This document shows, one piece after another, positions 11,393 to 22,629 of a stretch of 64,000 bases of DNA. The number at the start of each line of letters is the position of its first letter. The stretch's first letter is position 1. This DNA is from Orientallactaga sibirica (lineage: Eukaryota; Chordata; Mammalia; Rodentia; Dipodidae). Location: positions 11,356,501 to 11,420,500 of the forward strand of contig JAEOAD010000048.1 of NCBI GenBank assembly GCA_036365145.1, written 5' to 3'. Under the pieces are notes generated by a model. The model was not told the origin of the DNA. It made no database searches and worked only from the letters and a program-made list of their open reading frames with translations. Made by a program: the position numbers and the translations under genes.

Positions 11393-12772
11393 CCATCACA
11401 TTTTGATTGCACTTAGGTTGAAGAATGAGGAGGTGAGGCATGGATAGAGGGCTGGAGTCTTTTGGAGGCACCTAGTGTGTAAATGGAATAGGAGTGAGCA
11501 CACGAAGTGCTTTTGAGCCATAATCAGAAGGTCAGACTTCACATGGTAAGAAAATCGATTGACACAGCATCTATGGGAAAGGTATGGTGAAGAATACAGA
11601 GCTTGAAAGTAGGAGGGCATTTAGGTATATAGCAACGTGAGATATAATTGATGGGGAGGGTGATGAAATGAGAGAGCTACAGGAAGAAAGAGAGAGAGAA
11701 TGAATTAGATCATTCCCTCTACCCAGACAGGTAAGGGAAAGGAGAAAGGAAAGAGAAAGAGAGAGAGAGATTGGAGACAGGGAATGAATTAGATGATTAT
11801 CTGGATAGTGCTGGTGGATAATAGACCTGGGAAGATAAGCATTTGAGGGAGTACGTCCATGCTGTAAGTATGAGAGGACTGGCGGACTTTCAGACAGCAG
11901 TGTCCAGACAGCATGTGGAAGTCAGAACACAGGGAGAGCAATGGTACAAAAAGCAAAGACCTTACTTGTAAAAGGAGTCCCTGAAAATACTTTAAAAGCA
12001 TGAGAAATGAAGTCAAAAATTAAAAACCACCGAATTGTTATATGGCAGGAAATAGTCATTAGAAGTTCTTTTTAAAAGACACTCAAACGTTAAAGACTCA
12101 AGGTACCAGGGCTGTGTACAGCTACCAAAGACTAATGTCTAATGGGCATTTGTCATGTGATTAGCACACTTGGGCTTCATTTACGTAAACCTAAGTCAAT
12201 GAGCTAAGAAAATTAAACTTTCAATGCCCTGTTGGAAATTAGCTAGACTCTGCAATGGATTGTTATGGATTTCACAATTTGGCATTTTCAGGCAGACAGA
12301 ATTAAACAAAAGAATGGCGAAAACACTACACACCAAAAAATGCATTATATATTCATGGGCTATGAGAGAATAGCCAGAGACTAGCTCAATTTCTCTAAGC
12401 ACAGGGGTGAGGGAAAGGCTGGGATGATCTATTAATCACATTCTGTCTCTGAGGCAGATATGTGAAGACAAGTTTTCTAGGCCTTTGTTTTAGCAGTCCC
12501 CCGAACTCCAGCGAGGACCAAGGAGATGCAAAGGGATTCAGAAAGTCAGCCAGGACAGGAGCTGAGGCCATGCAAAGAGAAGTACTTGAGGTTCATATAT
12601 ATCCATATAGGTTTTTTCTTTCCTTTGAAGGCTTCCAACTCTTCCCATTTGGTGTGCCTCCAGATCGATCCACTGCATTAATTCCTTTAGAGTTGTAACA
12701 CAAATACGTGTTATAAATATATATTGAAGATTAGTATTTATGTGTCACACTGTGTGATGTGACTCAAAAGGT
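11393..12772. other. Unannotated purine-rich and single-copy sequence
   Basis: Contains scattered GAGA-rich runs (11685-11775). Chance open frames only. Confidence 0.4.
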
Positions 12773-12788
12773 TGAAACTGCGAGATGT

Positions 12789-13022
12789 GGCTGGAGAGAT
12801 GGCTTAGCGGTTAAGGTGTTTGCCTGCTAAGCCAAAAAGGATCCAGGTTCGATTCTCCAGGACCCATGTAAGCCAGATGCACAAGTGGTGCATGCATCTG
12901 GAGTTCATTTGCAGTGGCTAGAGGCCCTGGCATGCCCATTCTTTCTCTGTCTGCCTCTCTATCTCTTTCTCTCTCTGCTTGTAAATGAATAAAATTTTTA
13001 AAAATTTTTAAAAAGAAAGAAA
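12789..13022 (+). mobile_element. B2-type SINE with intact box A and near-intact box B
   Basis: Box A TGGCTTAGCGG and box B GGTTCGATTCT are close to the Pol III consensus. Flanks GAAACTGCGAGATGT (12774-12788) and GAAACTACAAAATGT (13023-13037) form a 15-bp duplication with three differences. Confidence 0.93.
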
Positions 13023-13037
13023 GAAACTACAAAATGT

Positions 13038-13572
13038 TTCTTAATGTCCTGACCATACTTGGAATAAGACCACAGAAGAAACTGAGGGCTGGATATGTTC
13101 CAGAAGACTTCTTATTTCTTTCTTTTCTATTCAGACGAGAGTGTGGAAAAGCTCCTCTTTCAAGCACGTGCTAATTATAATAATTTTTTATTCACCTCAT
13201 ACCAAGAACTGTTATTTTTCCACTGGAGACAGTTAGCAGGTAGTTACTTAAGAAGTTAAGAACCATGTCAACAGTCATTACCATGTAGGATCACATTTGG
13301 GTTTTGTTAGCAGCACGGCACAGCAGTCCTCAGCTCGTCGGTGAGCAGAAGCTTTCAAGGAATGAATTGGCTGCTAATTTTTTGCAGAGGAGGAAGCGTA
13401 CATGGTCGTATGTTAGAACGACATTTGTGTGACCTGGTTCTTATTTATTCTATCACTGTGCTGGAGTAGAGTTCTTCTGTTACTTCCTTATTTTAATGTC
13501 ACTCAATTTCCACCTCAACTTTCTTTGCTGTTGAAGCTTTTCATAAATGGATCACGTAAAGTAACTATATTA
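13038..13572. other. Unannotated sequence
   Basis: Single-copy-looking. No repeat or exon recognised. Confidence 0.4.
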
Positions 13573-13584
13573 AAGATTTTTGAG

Positions 13585-13812
13585 GGGCTATAGAGATGGT
13601 TTAGCAGTTAGGTGCTTGCCTGTGAAGCCTAAGGACCCTGGTTCAAGGCTCGATTCCCCAGTACCCATGTAATACAGATGTACAAGGTGGTGCATGCATC
13701 TGGAGTTTGTTTGCAGTGGCTGGAGGCCCTGGTGAGCCCATTCTCTCTCTGTCTCTTTCTCTGTCTGTCACTCTCAAATAAATAAGTAAACATAAAAATA
13801 AACAAAATTTAA
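13585..13812 (+). mobile_element. B2-type SINE, box-B-duplicated form
   Basis: Where the standard form has one box B, this copy has GGTTCAAGGCTCGATTCC at 13640-13657, in effect two overlapping half-copies. Copies at about 16.5, 48.4 and 52.6 kb share the change, so it is inherited. The (T)GAATTTTTGA-type flanks indicate a short duplication. Confidence 0.9.
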
Positions 13813-14039
13813 AAAGAATTTTTGAAATAATTATTATAATTATTGCCAAATGCAGGGATATATGAAGCCTCTCGTGGATATAGCAGATGCATATTGAAAT
13901 ATCCCTTAAAAATAAAAAAAATCATATACAATTTCTGACTTTTGATGTAGACAACTTTCCCAGAACAGACTCCTGGGATCCTAGAAGTCATGATTTAATT
14001 GAGTACTTTGTAATATTCTTTTTCTAGGGGAGAACTTTT

Positions 14040-14205
14040 TTGTTTTGTTTTGTTTTGGTTTTTGGTTTTTCAAGGTAGGGTCTCAATCTAGCCAAGGCTG
14101 ACCTGTAATTCCCTATGTAGTCTCAGGGTGGCCTTGAACTCACGGCGATCCTCTTACCTCTGTCTCCTGAGTGCTAGGATTAAAGGTGTGTGCCACCACG
14201 CCTGG
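14040..14205 (-). mobile_element. B1 SINE with 16-bp duplication
   Basis: The minus strand has the full B1 order from AGCCAGGCGTGGTGGCACAC to a TTTG-rich tail. CTAGGGGAGAACTTTT (14024-14039) and CTAGAGGAGAACTTTT (14206-14221) flank it with one difference. Confidence 0.95.
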
Positions 14206-14700
14206 CTAGAGGAGAACTTTTAACTCATTCTTTCAATGTATTCAATATTATATATAAATGACTTTATTTAATTATAATAATATAAAAATATATGTAATTA
14301 TGTATAAATCACTAATTGTATGTATATATCTGCATGATTAACAATTGTATATCATGTTTGAGTCAAGGTTACTCTCTTGCCTATGGCTCCCCAATTGCTC
14401 CAGCAATCATTGTTGAAAAGGCTGTCATTTCCCCATTGCAGTATCCTGAAAACTCTGCTACAAAATCAATAGACTATATATATGCAACAGACTTTCTGTT
14501 CAATTGATTTATAATAAATCCATTTGCCAGTACTATACTGTGTTCATTACTATAGCTTTATCATAAGTCTTTAAATCATCTACTTCGATTCCTTGTCTTC
14601 TTTTTGAAAAGGGATTGAACTTTTGTAGATTTTTTACATTTCCATAGTTTAACTTTTTATCTGGGGTTGTGTGACATTTGTAGATAAATCGGAGGAAGAT

Positions 14701-14706
<6 letters not shown>

Positions 14707-14735
<29 letters not shown>

Positions 14736-14993
14736 GAGAGACACAGAGATAGACAGAGATAGAGAGAGAGAGGAGAGGAAGACAGAGAAGGGCGCGCCAG
14801 CAGTGTCTTAGCTGCTGAGAACGAAATACAGATGCATGTGCCCCTTGTGGTCAAGTGCAGCATTGAGCCCTTGTGTCACTTTGCATCTGGCTAAACGTGG
14901 GAGCTGGAGATTGGAACCGCTGTAGATTGGAACCAGCGCTCTTAGGCTTAGGAGGCAGGCTCCTTAACCCCTAAGTCATCTCTCCAGCCCTTT
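14707..14993 (-). mobile_element. B2-type SINE, long form, with duplicated box B block
   Basis: The tail is an expanded (TTTA)n at about 14700-14735. GATTGGAACC occurs twice (about 14909-14918 and 14925-14934), a tandem duplication of the box B region also seen at 37.4 kb. GAAGATTTATTT flanks it at 14695-14706 and 14994-15005. Confidence 0.93.
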
Positions 14994-15412
14994 GAAGATT
15001 TATTTTTTAATAGAGGGTATTACTGTCCATTTATTTAATCCTTTTAAATTTTTCTTAAATATTTTGTGCTTTGCTGTGAACAGATCTTGTACACATTTGT
15101 CAAGTTATTCACAAGCATGACGCTATTTCAGATGTTAAGGTAAATTGTGTATTTTTAAGAAATAAAATTTTGTTTCTGAGTTTTTGTTTCTGGCATATTG
15201 AATGACAATTATTTTGCATATTGACTTTAAATACAGATTTCTTAGTTCTTGTAGTTTTCATGGGGCCACCTAGATTTTTCTTCATAGGTTAGTATCCTGT
15301 CTGTTAACAAAGCTTTTTTTCCAATCTAAATACCTCGTATATTTTTCCTTCCTTATCACATAGTCTAGGACCTGCAGTACATTGTTGAATAGTAATGACA
15401 AAGTAGGCATCC

Positions 15413-15612
15413 TTGGGCTGGAAAGATTGCTTAGTGGTTAAGGCATCTCCCTGCAAAGCCTAAGGACCCATGTTTGATTTCCCAGTACCCATATAAGCCA
15501 GATGCACAAGGTGGCATATATGTCTGCAATTCATTTGCAGTGACTAGAGACCCTAGCTCATCCAATCTCTCCGTCTCTCTCTTTCTCCCTCCCTCCCTCT
15601 TCTTATCTCTCA

Positions 15613-15659
<47 letters not shown>

Positions 15660-15674
15660 ATATCTTTTAAAGAT
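15413..15674 (+). mobile_element. B2-type SINE with (AAAT)n tail
   Basis: The perfect 11-bp duplication AGTAGGCATCC lies at 15402-15412 and 15675-15685. The tail has expanded to about a dozen AAAT units (15611-15661). The insertion site is inside L1 ORF2 sequence. Confidence 0.95.
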
Positions 15675-16016
15675 AGTAGGCATCCATATTTGCTCCTATT
15701 TATAGGGGTAAGTGTTCATACATTCTCTACAAATTATGATATAAAATTTTTATAGATGCCCTGTGTAAGGCATAAAAGTATCTTTCTATTGTTAGATTGT
15801 TAAGAGCTTTTCAACACATTTGCATAGGTGTTAGTTTTTTTAACATGTGTATTATAAATCACTTTAAAGGATTTTCTACTTTGTTCTTTCATTCTCATTT
15901 TTTTCAGACTATCTCAGTTTTTCTTATGAAGCTGACAGGATTTAAATATACCATTTATTAATATGTAATATTAACTTATTTAAAATTCAATGTGATCATG
16001 ATTAGGCTTCACGTTC

Positions 16017-16182
16017 CTCTTTTTCTTTTTTTTTTGGTCTGTTTCAAGGTATGTTCTCACTTTTAGCCCAGGCTGACCCAGAACTCACTCTGTAGTCTCA
16101 GGTTGACCTCAAACTCATATTAATCTTCTTAACTCTGCCTTCTGAGTACTGGAATTACAGGTATGCACCACCATGCCTGGCC
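16017..16182 (-). mobile_element. B1 SINE, diverged
   Basis: The minus strand keeps GCCAGGCATGGTGGTGCATA, a decayed CTGTAATTCCAGTACTCAG segment and a T-rich (plus-strand) tail. The flanks CCTCTTT and CCTCCTTTG suggest a duplication. Confidence 0.87.
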
Positions 16183-16184
16183 TC

Positions 16185-16420
16185 CTTTGTTGTTTTGAAG
16201 CCATATTTTGTGTTCTAGAATGTACTATGGGCCTTTTCCCACTTAGTTCTTTTAAATATTTTCCTTTCACCACTAATTTGAAGCAATTTGATTACAAATG
16301 TGCTTACCTATGATTTTCTTCACGTTGCTTCTGCCTGTAGGTCGCTGAGCTTCTGGGATTTATTTATTAAATTCATAAAATTTACAGAAATATTTCTGTA
16401 CACATACTAATTAAGGACTC
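16185..16420 (-). mobile_element. Possible old L1 fragment
   Basis: The plus-strand phrase GGTCGCTGAGCTTCTGGGAT resembles the antisense of an L1M-type ORF2 segment. The match is from memory and the fragment is diverged, so class and ends are tentative. Confidence 0.35.
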
Positions 16421-16474
16421 ATCCACTAATACAGCTAGAAAGAAAAGGCAATTGCAGCAATATCAAAAAAAAGT

Positions 16475-16718
16475 GGGGCTAGAGAGATGGCTTAGCAGTT
16501 AAACACTTACCTGTGAAGCCTAAGGATCCCGGTTCAAGGCTCTATTCTCCTGGACCCATGTAAGCCAGATGTACAAGGGGGCACACGCATTTGGAGTTCG
16601 TTTGCAGTGGCTTGGAGGCCCTGACGTGCCCATTCTCTCTCTCTCTACCTGCCTATTTCTGTATCTCTCTCTCTCTCAAATAAATAAATAAATAATAAAA
16701 TTAAAATTTTTTTAAAAT
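16475..16718 (+). mobile_element. B2-type SINE, box-B-duplicated form
   Basis: GGTTCAAGGCTCTATTCTCC at 16531-16550 is the same duplicated box B as at 13.6 kb. The head, GTACAAGGGGGCACACGCAT body, CT tract and AAATAAATAAATAATAAA tail are complete. Confidence 0.9.
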
Positions 16719-16747
16719 CTCAAAGTGCAGTAATGACGATGATGAAC

Positions 16748-16848
16748 AAGGTGGGACAAGTTCCTTTGAAGCGGCTGAAGGCCCTGGTGTACCCATTCTT
16801 TCTCTCTGCCTCTTTCTTTCAATAAATAAAAATAAAATATTTTTTCAA
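16748..16848 (+). mobile_element. B2-type SINE 3' fragment
   Basis: Only AACAAGGTGGGACAAG, GGCTGAAGGCCCTGGTGTACC, a CT tract and an AATAAA tail remain. The head with the Pol III promoter is missing. Confidence 0.75.
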
Positions 16849-16871
16849 ACAGGAGGGCTTTTATTTTTCTT

Positions 16872-16909
16872 TAAATTTTTTCTTTTATTTGTTTATTGGA
16901 GGGAGAAAG

Positions 16910-16985
<76 letters not shown>

Positions 16986-17133
16986 GGCACACCAGGGCCT
17001 CCAGCCACTGCAAATGAACTCCAGATGCATGTGACACCTTGTGCATTTGGCTTACATGGGTTCTGGGGAATTGGACCTGGGTCCTTAGGCTTCGTAGGCA
17101 AACACCTTAACTGCTAAGCCATCTCTCCAGCTC
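16872..17133 (-). mobile_element. B2-type SINE with (TA)n and (GA)n expansions
   Basis: A full minus-strand copy facing the two plus-strand copies just upstream. Its pyrimidine tract has become (TA)n at 16914-16950 plus (GA)n at 16951-16982. The head ends in CATCTCTCCAGC. Confidence 0.92.
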
Positions 17134-17569
17134 AGCTTTGGTTTTTCTATATCATGAACTTCTGGACTTGGTGGACTTGAACCATGTGTGGTCAGTAAGT
17201 TGGGTCAGAATGTGAGGGAAGTCATGCTTGGTGAGAAGGATGCAGCCAAGGTAGCAAAGATGAATTGCTAAGGAGGAGGAGAACCAAGGCTGGGGAAAAA
17301 ATGCGGGAAAGAGTCGAATTAGGTTCAGATCTCAAGCCAAACAAAAGAACACACACAAAATAGGTCAGAGAGTGTGGAAGTTATTTTCTTTGTCGCTGAC
17401 AAGAAGCAACTTAAAGGAGGAAGGTTTCATTTCCTTCTCAGGGCATACAACAGTCCATCTTGGTAGGGGAGGCAGGAGCACAAAGCAGATGGTCACATTT
17501 AATGCAGTCAGGATGCAGAGAGCGATGGGTAGTGTTACTCAGCTAGATTTCTTCTTTCTTTGTTTGAAT
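17134..17569. other. Unannotated sequence
   Basis: No repeat or exon recognised. Confidence 0.4.
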
Positions 17570-17610
17570 TTGATTGATTTGTTTATTTGGGAGAGAAAGA
17601 GAGAGAGAAA

Positions 17611-17681
<71 letters not shown>

Positions 17682-17730
17682 TAGGAAAGAAAGAGAGAAA
17701 GAAAGAGAATGTGAGCATACCATGGCTTAT
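17570..17730 (-). mobile_element. B2-type SINE 3' fragment with (GAAA)n expansion
   Basis: The tail, the tract and only the first bases of the body (GAATGTGAGCATACCATGGC) remain. The GAAA expansion fills 17610-17705. An overlapping 152-codon frame is lysine-rich only because of this tract. Confidence 0.8.
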
Positions 17731-17825
17731 AGGTTCTGTTTTATTACAAAGATTTTACATTGTTAATTTTCAGGGGGAACTACCTTGTCCAAAAATCTTG
17801 CCAAAGTTCAAATTCTTTTTAAACT

Positions 17826-18016
17826 TTTAAAATATCTTTATTAATTTATTTGCAAGCAAATAGACAGAATGTTGATATGCTAGGAGGGCCTTTAGTCACT
17901 TCAAATGAGCTCCAAATGCTTGCACCACTCTGTATATCTGGGCACTGGGGAATTGAACCTGGGTCATTAGATTTTGCAGGCAACAGCCCTAACCACGGAA
18001 CAATCTCTCTAGCCCC
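17826..18016 (-). mobile_element. B2-type SINE, old and diverged
   Basis: Recognisable by CCTTTAGTCACTTCAAATGA, GGCACTGGGGAATTGAACCT and a head ending ATCTCTCTAGCCCC. The GA tract is almost lost, suggesting an older insertion than its neighbours. Confidence 0.8.
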
Positions 18017-19367
18017 AAAGTCCAGTTGTAGATAATAGTATCTGTAAAATAATTTCCATTTCTTTGAATTTTGTGAGCCAACTGATTTTCATAAGGAGCC
18101 CAAATTGTCTTTCTTTGGGAAACACTTGGCCCTAAGACATCAGAAAAAATCATATATCATGATCTAGCAAAACCTTTAAAATTCTTACATTAAAAAGATT
18201 TTTGTAGTTCCAGTAAAATAATTTCACAAGATGTAAATAGAATTTAAAGAAATTCAAAAAAACTACTCATTTCCCCCTCGTTTTAGCTTAAAGGTCTAAA
18301 TGCCAAATGACAAGAATTTTGTAGTGTAGAATTGCCAAGTAAAGAATAAGATGGCAGCTTTACAATGTTCTCCAATATTCTAAACTGGGTATGTTGCATG
18401 TTTCTTGCTCTGCTTCATAGATATGGTTTCCAACCCTTCCTGGAAGCTGTTGCTACCAGAGAAATGAGAGGCAGAAAGGGAAAAAAGGAACTGTGAGAAC
18501 AAAATGGTGCCAAGAGTGCAGAAAGCCTCGCAGGCTAAAGTGAGGACATATGTCTTCAGTGTGTGTCTGGAAGCTACACTATATTTGAAAGAGTTCTGTA
18601 ACTTAAAAACTCTTTAATCACTAATTTTAATAAAATTCATTTTGTTGACATTTATAATAGGCATCAATTATATACTCCATAAGTAATTGAGTACTTTAAT
18701 ATATCTTTTAGGAATATAAATTGGAATTCCGTAAAAAACAAATCCTTGGCTCTCATCTTTTTTTTTTTCTTCAGTACATGTAACTGTGAACTCAGGATGT
18801 GACCACACACTGCAGAATATTTATTGGAAAACATATTGGATTACTTTGGGGTTGGCAGACCTCCAGCTCATGGGCAAAAGTTGACCCTTAGTTCTAGTTC
18901 ATCCAATTCTTGGCAAATCTCCTCTATATGACTTTGGGTCTGGCAAAAGCTTCTGTGATCCCCATTGTGATTTTATTGCTGGGATTATTCAGTTTTAGGA
19001 AGGTTTAAGGATGTGCTATGGAGAATTACATAGTATAGATTTTAGCTCTTTAAATGGCGAAGGGCCACAGAGTTATCTATCAGGTAATGACACACCACAG
19101 CTGTTGGAATAGCACTTCATCCCGACCTCCTCTGAAATAGAAACTGGGCTTCTTTATTTCCTTTGGTTTCTTCTTTTTTTCCTCCTGTTCCCTCTTCCAG
19201 CCACTATGCTTGAGTACCCAGGAGACCCTTAAATAAATAAATGTTTGCTAGTTCTAGTAAATGGGGGGTTATGTTTCTTCACCAATCTTTATGTGTTTCT
19301 GTTCACTTTTTTTTCTCTTCCTCTTTCTTTCTGTTTTTCTTTTCTCTCATAGAAATGAACACACTGT
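18017..19367. other. Unannotated sequence
   Basis: No repeat I can name. A T-rich run lies at about 18759-18772 and a pyrimidine-rich stretch at 19140-19200. Confidence 0.4.
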
Positions 19368-19380
19368 AAAACACAAATGG

Positions 19381-19610
19381 GAGGCTGGAGAGATGGCTTA
19401 GTGGATAAGGTGCTTGACTGCAAAGCCAAAGGACCCAGGTTCAATTCTCCAGGAACCACATGATCCAGATGCACAATGTGGCACATGTGTCTGGAGTTCA
19501 TTTGCAGCAGCTGGCGGCCCTGGTGTGTGTTCCCATTAACTCTCACTCTCATTGTCTACCTTCCTTTTTTCTCTTCTCTCAAATAAATTAATAAAAATAA
19601 AATATCTTAA
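19381..19610 (+). mobile_element. B2-type SINE, perfect 13-bp duplication
   Basis: Box A TGGCTTAGTGG and box B GGTTCAATTCT. The direct repeat AAAACACAAATGG is at 19368-19380 and 19611-19623. Confidence 0.95.
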
Positions 19611-19623
19611 AAAACACAAATGG

Positions 19624-20032
19624 ATTATGCCCAGATGTTAATTAAAAATAACTCATAGCTCTTTGCTAAATGGATTCATGTAGTCCATGGATAAATTGAT
19701 AATTTTAATGTTCTCAAAACAGAAAAATGAACTTATTTTTAAGCCTTGATTGATTTATATCTTTAATACTACAAGTCATACATAAAAAAATTGTTCTTCA
19801 TAATTAATTAATGAAAGACACCTTTTACTTTTTGTAACTAATTTATATCATTAATATAAAGGTACTAAAGGGATTTCCTTAAGAGTTTTGAACTAAGCTT
19901 TATTTTAAATATTTACAGTAGGCAGTTGGGAGCAAGGAGGTTGGTGGACTCCCAGCTCCTGACAAACCTTAATGAAACAGTGGCTGACCAGGACCATTTA
20001 GCCAGGTGGAATGAATGATCAGAAATGCAAAG
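19624..20032. other. Unannotated AT-rich sequence
   Basis: Nothing recognised. Several short A/T runs. Confidence 0.4.
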
Positions 20033-20258
20033 GGATGGAGAGATGGCTTAGCAGTTAAGGCATCTGCCTGAGAAGCCTAAGGACCCATGTTTGACTCTCC
20101 AGATCCCACGTAAGGCAGATGCACAATAGTGAAGCAAGTGCAAGATCGCACATTCCCACTAGGTGGCGCATGCATCTGGAATTCGATTGCAATGGCTGAG
20201 GCCCTGGCACACTGATTTTCTCTCTGTCTCTCTCTCGCTCCCTCTAAAAAAAAAAAAA

Positions 20259-20317
<59 letters not shown>

Positions 20318-20318
20318 G
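20033..20318 (+). mobile_element. B2-type SINE, CTCF-core form, with (GAAA)n tail
   Basis: This form has an extra block after GATGCACAA (AAGCAAGTGCAAGATCGCAC) followed by CCCACTAGGTGGCGCATGC. The same block is found at 23.5 kb and, decayed, at 44.5 kb. The A-rich tail has expanded into (GAAA)n at 20257-20318. Confidence 0.92.
20156..20169 (+). promoter_or_regulatory. Perfect CTCF core motif within a SINE
   Basis: CCACTAGGTGGCGC fits the core consensus CCASYAGRKGGCRS at all 14 positions. Rodent B2 SINEs are known carriers of CTCF sites. Occupancy here is inferred only. Confidence 0.6.
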
Positions 20319-20699
20319 GGCAGAGTGCTTTTAGATCTAACATGTAGCAGGTGGATGTTACTTCATGCTGATAACTTTGTCATGTCAACATGTTTTTGAT
20401 TGTGTTAGGATCCTTGTCTCTGGAGGTTTGGGGAAAGAAAACAAAACCAAAGGGAAAGATGCCAGAGATGGAATGAAGGACCACAGTGCTACCAAGTACG
20501 GGTGGCATTTTAAGGCAATAATGTGAACAAACGGCCAAGTTCAGCACTCAGCTAGAACCATATCCAGCCACACGGAAGAGATGAAAGAGCTCCAGTGCAG
20601 GCAGACCTCCATATGCTTGTATGCCAAGAGGGCAGGTCACACACTGCCAGCACCAGTCCAAGAGTTGACTTAGTTAACAGAACTTTATTTTTCTTTTCA

Positions 20700-21056
20700 G
20701 TTTTTTCCTTGTGTGTGTTTGTGCATGTGTGTGTGTAATGCAGTGCATGTGCTGTATGCACATGTATGTGCCCTTGTGCCCCCCATACGCTTGTCTGCAG
20801 CGGTCACAGTGAAACATGGGGTGTCCAATCCAATATTCTGCCTGGTTTTGTTTTCGAGCCGGAGCATCTTTTTACCAATTCTGGACCTTGCAGTGCTCTG
20901 AGGATTCTAGACTCTCAAGTCTCTGCTCTACTGCTGGACTGGGGTTCCATGTGGTCATGCCCAGGTGTTTTACATAGGATCTGGAACTTAGAACTTGGGC
21001 AGTTGTAGGTCCCCTCAGGCCTTTGTGCATCCTGAGCCATCTCTCCAGCCCTCAGT
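20700..21056 (-). mobile_element. Old rodent composite repeat with B2/B3-like head
   Basis: Ends (plus orientation) in CCTGAGCCATCTCTCCAGCCC, the antisense of a tRNA-type SINE head. It is preceded by a diverged region with GTGTGTGCATGTGTGTG-like start and GGTCATGCCCAGGTGTTTTA. The arrangement resembles rodent B3/RSINE-type composites. The identity is tentative. Confidence 0.4.
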
Positions 21057-21956
21057 TTAAGTTCACTGGCCAGTTTGACCCTGGGTGACTTGAAGGAGCT
21101 TGATAGGCATGCTTCCTGGCATAGGAACCAGATAAAAATCCCTTCAGCAGCGCGAAGGCTACATCCTCTCACCACCCTGCACCTTCACTTGAGTGGTAGC
21201 ACTGCTGAAGGAATGGAAATCAAAAACCTGTCAAAACGTAGCCTGCTCAGCATTCTAGGGAACAAAAGTAAGGAAGTACCTGCCGAAACAGGTGAATTAT
21301 GTAACTCATTACACCCGCAGCGGCTCACCGTAGATGTGAGCTCTTTCTAAAGGAGCTTACATGGAGAAAATGACTTTGATGTGTGACGTGGTGGACAGCT
21401 ATGCCTCCCGGATACTAGAGGAAACTTGGGCAGCTTAGGTTGCCTTGGTATGAATAATAGACGGCTATTAATGAATGCTTCATATCAATATCTGTGTCAA
21501 TTTATGTAAACATTGATATATATATATATATATATATATATATGACAGATTTATAGCCATTTAGAGCTTAAAATTATTTTTTAACAAAGATGTGTTCGTT
21601 TTCTTTGCTAAACTGATGGATGCTTTTCTGTTGTATAATATGATATGCTAGTTTTCTTACAAAGCTGCTGCTCTGTTAGGAAGTTAGTAATTTAAGGAGC
21701 AGAGATAGTACAAGATTTCTCTTGAGAAAGACATGGGTCAAAATTGTATTGCAGTTTTCCATATGCATTTCCCCTTTTAGCAACCGTCAGATCTGTATGG
21801 TACCATTGGCCTTCAGGGCAGAATTTTTTTCTATAACTTATTTTGAAATTTGAAAAGTTGTATGTAATGTTTAGAATTGGTAGTAGGCTGGTTTTTTTTT
21901 TTTTTTGATTGCTGTTTTAATCAATCAAGTCTAGAGTTTATATCCTCTATTAAAGT
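21057..21956. other. Unannotated sequence with a (TA)n tract
   Basis: Holds (TA)n at 21514-21543 and a poly-T run at about 21892-21906. No exon recognised, although part (21075-21350) stays open on the plus strand. Confidence 0.4.
21514..21543. repeat. (TA)n microsatellite
   Basis: About 15 uninterrupted TA units in AT-rich single-copy DNA, not attached to a SINE. Confidence 0.93.
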
Positions 21957-22037
21957 CCTGGAGTGCCCATTCTCTCTCTCTCTCTCTCTCTGCCTCTTTC
22001 CCTCTCTCAAATAAATAAATAAAATTAAAAAAAAAAA
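21957..22037 (+). mobile_element. B2-type SINE 3' fragment
   Basis: Starts at TCCTGGAGTGCCCATTCTC, then a (TC)n tract and an AAATAAATAAATAAAATT tail. It is a 5'-truncated insertion without promoter boxes. Confidence 0.82.
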
Positions 22038-22629
22038 CTAGACCACTAATCTTGTTTTCCTGATAACCTGAAGCAAGTGAGGTGAGCAGGTGAGGGGATA
22101 TGGAGGCCTTGCCTTATATAAATAGGTTTTCATGATGTTGGGAGACAGAATGTGTAGGGCAAAGGCTTTATTTTTCAATTTCTGAAAGTTGAAAGGTCAC
22201 AAAACCCAGCTGAAAATTTAGCAAATAAATCACCCATAATATATACTCTGTATATTCAATGTTATATAGATATTAATTAATTATATTATAAGCTACAGTA
22301 GTTAACTTTAAACATTTCTTTCTACCCTTGTGCAATAAAATGAATGCGTTTTTCTTTGAAAACTGTAATAGATGTACCTTTCAAGATTATTTAATTGTGT
22401 GCTAAGGTTTTATAACCTGACTCGCCTCTTCATCTTTCTCATTTGATATATCTATTGTGTATGCACTATACCTCACCCTATGCCTACTGATGAACTGCAT
22501 TTGCAACTGTGAATATCAGATAAATGGGAAAGAATATTTTCTCCAGAGATGAATATTATTCATATATATAATCATATAAATATTATTTATATAAATATTA
22601 TAACTATTAAAGTATGTAACATTTAAATA
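22038..22629. other. Unannotated AT-rich sequence
   Basis: AT-rich runs at 22250-22290 and 22555-22610. No repeat named. Confidence 0.4.

Larger units (their letters stand above)
14340..15990 (-). mobile_element. LINE-1 ORF2 remains, interrupted by two B2 copies
   Basis: The plus strand here is the antisense of L1 ORF2 in the expected order: TTGTTGAAAAGGCTGTCATT, GCCAGTACTATACTGTGTTC, later TGCAGTACATTGTTGAATAG and TTTTATAGATGCCCTGTGT. B2 copies at 14707-14993 and 15413-15674 split it. Many frameshifts are evident, so no protein can be made. The far end is uncertain. Confidence 0.65.

Noticed and set aside
12789..12860. tRNA gene
   Set aside because: Box A and box B are those of a B2 SINE head. 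No cloverleaf with a proper anticodon arm can be drawn and the body follows directly.
17372..17830. 152-codon plus-strand frame
   Set aside because: Its lysine/glutamate-rich part is the (GAAA)n tract of a B2 fragment. The rest has no domain and the start lies in unrelated sequence.
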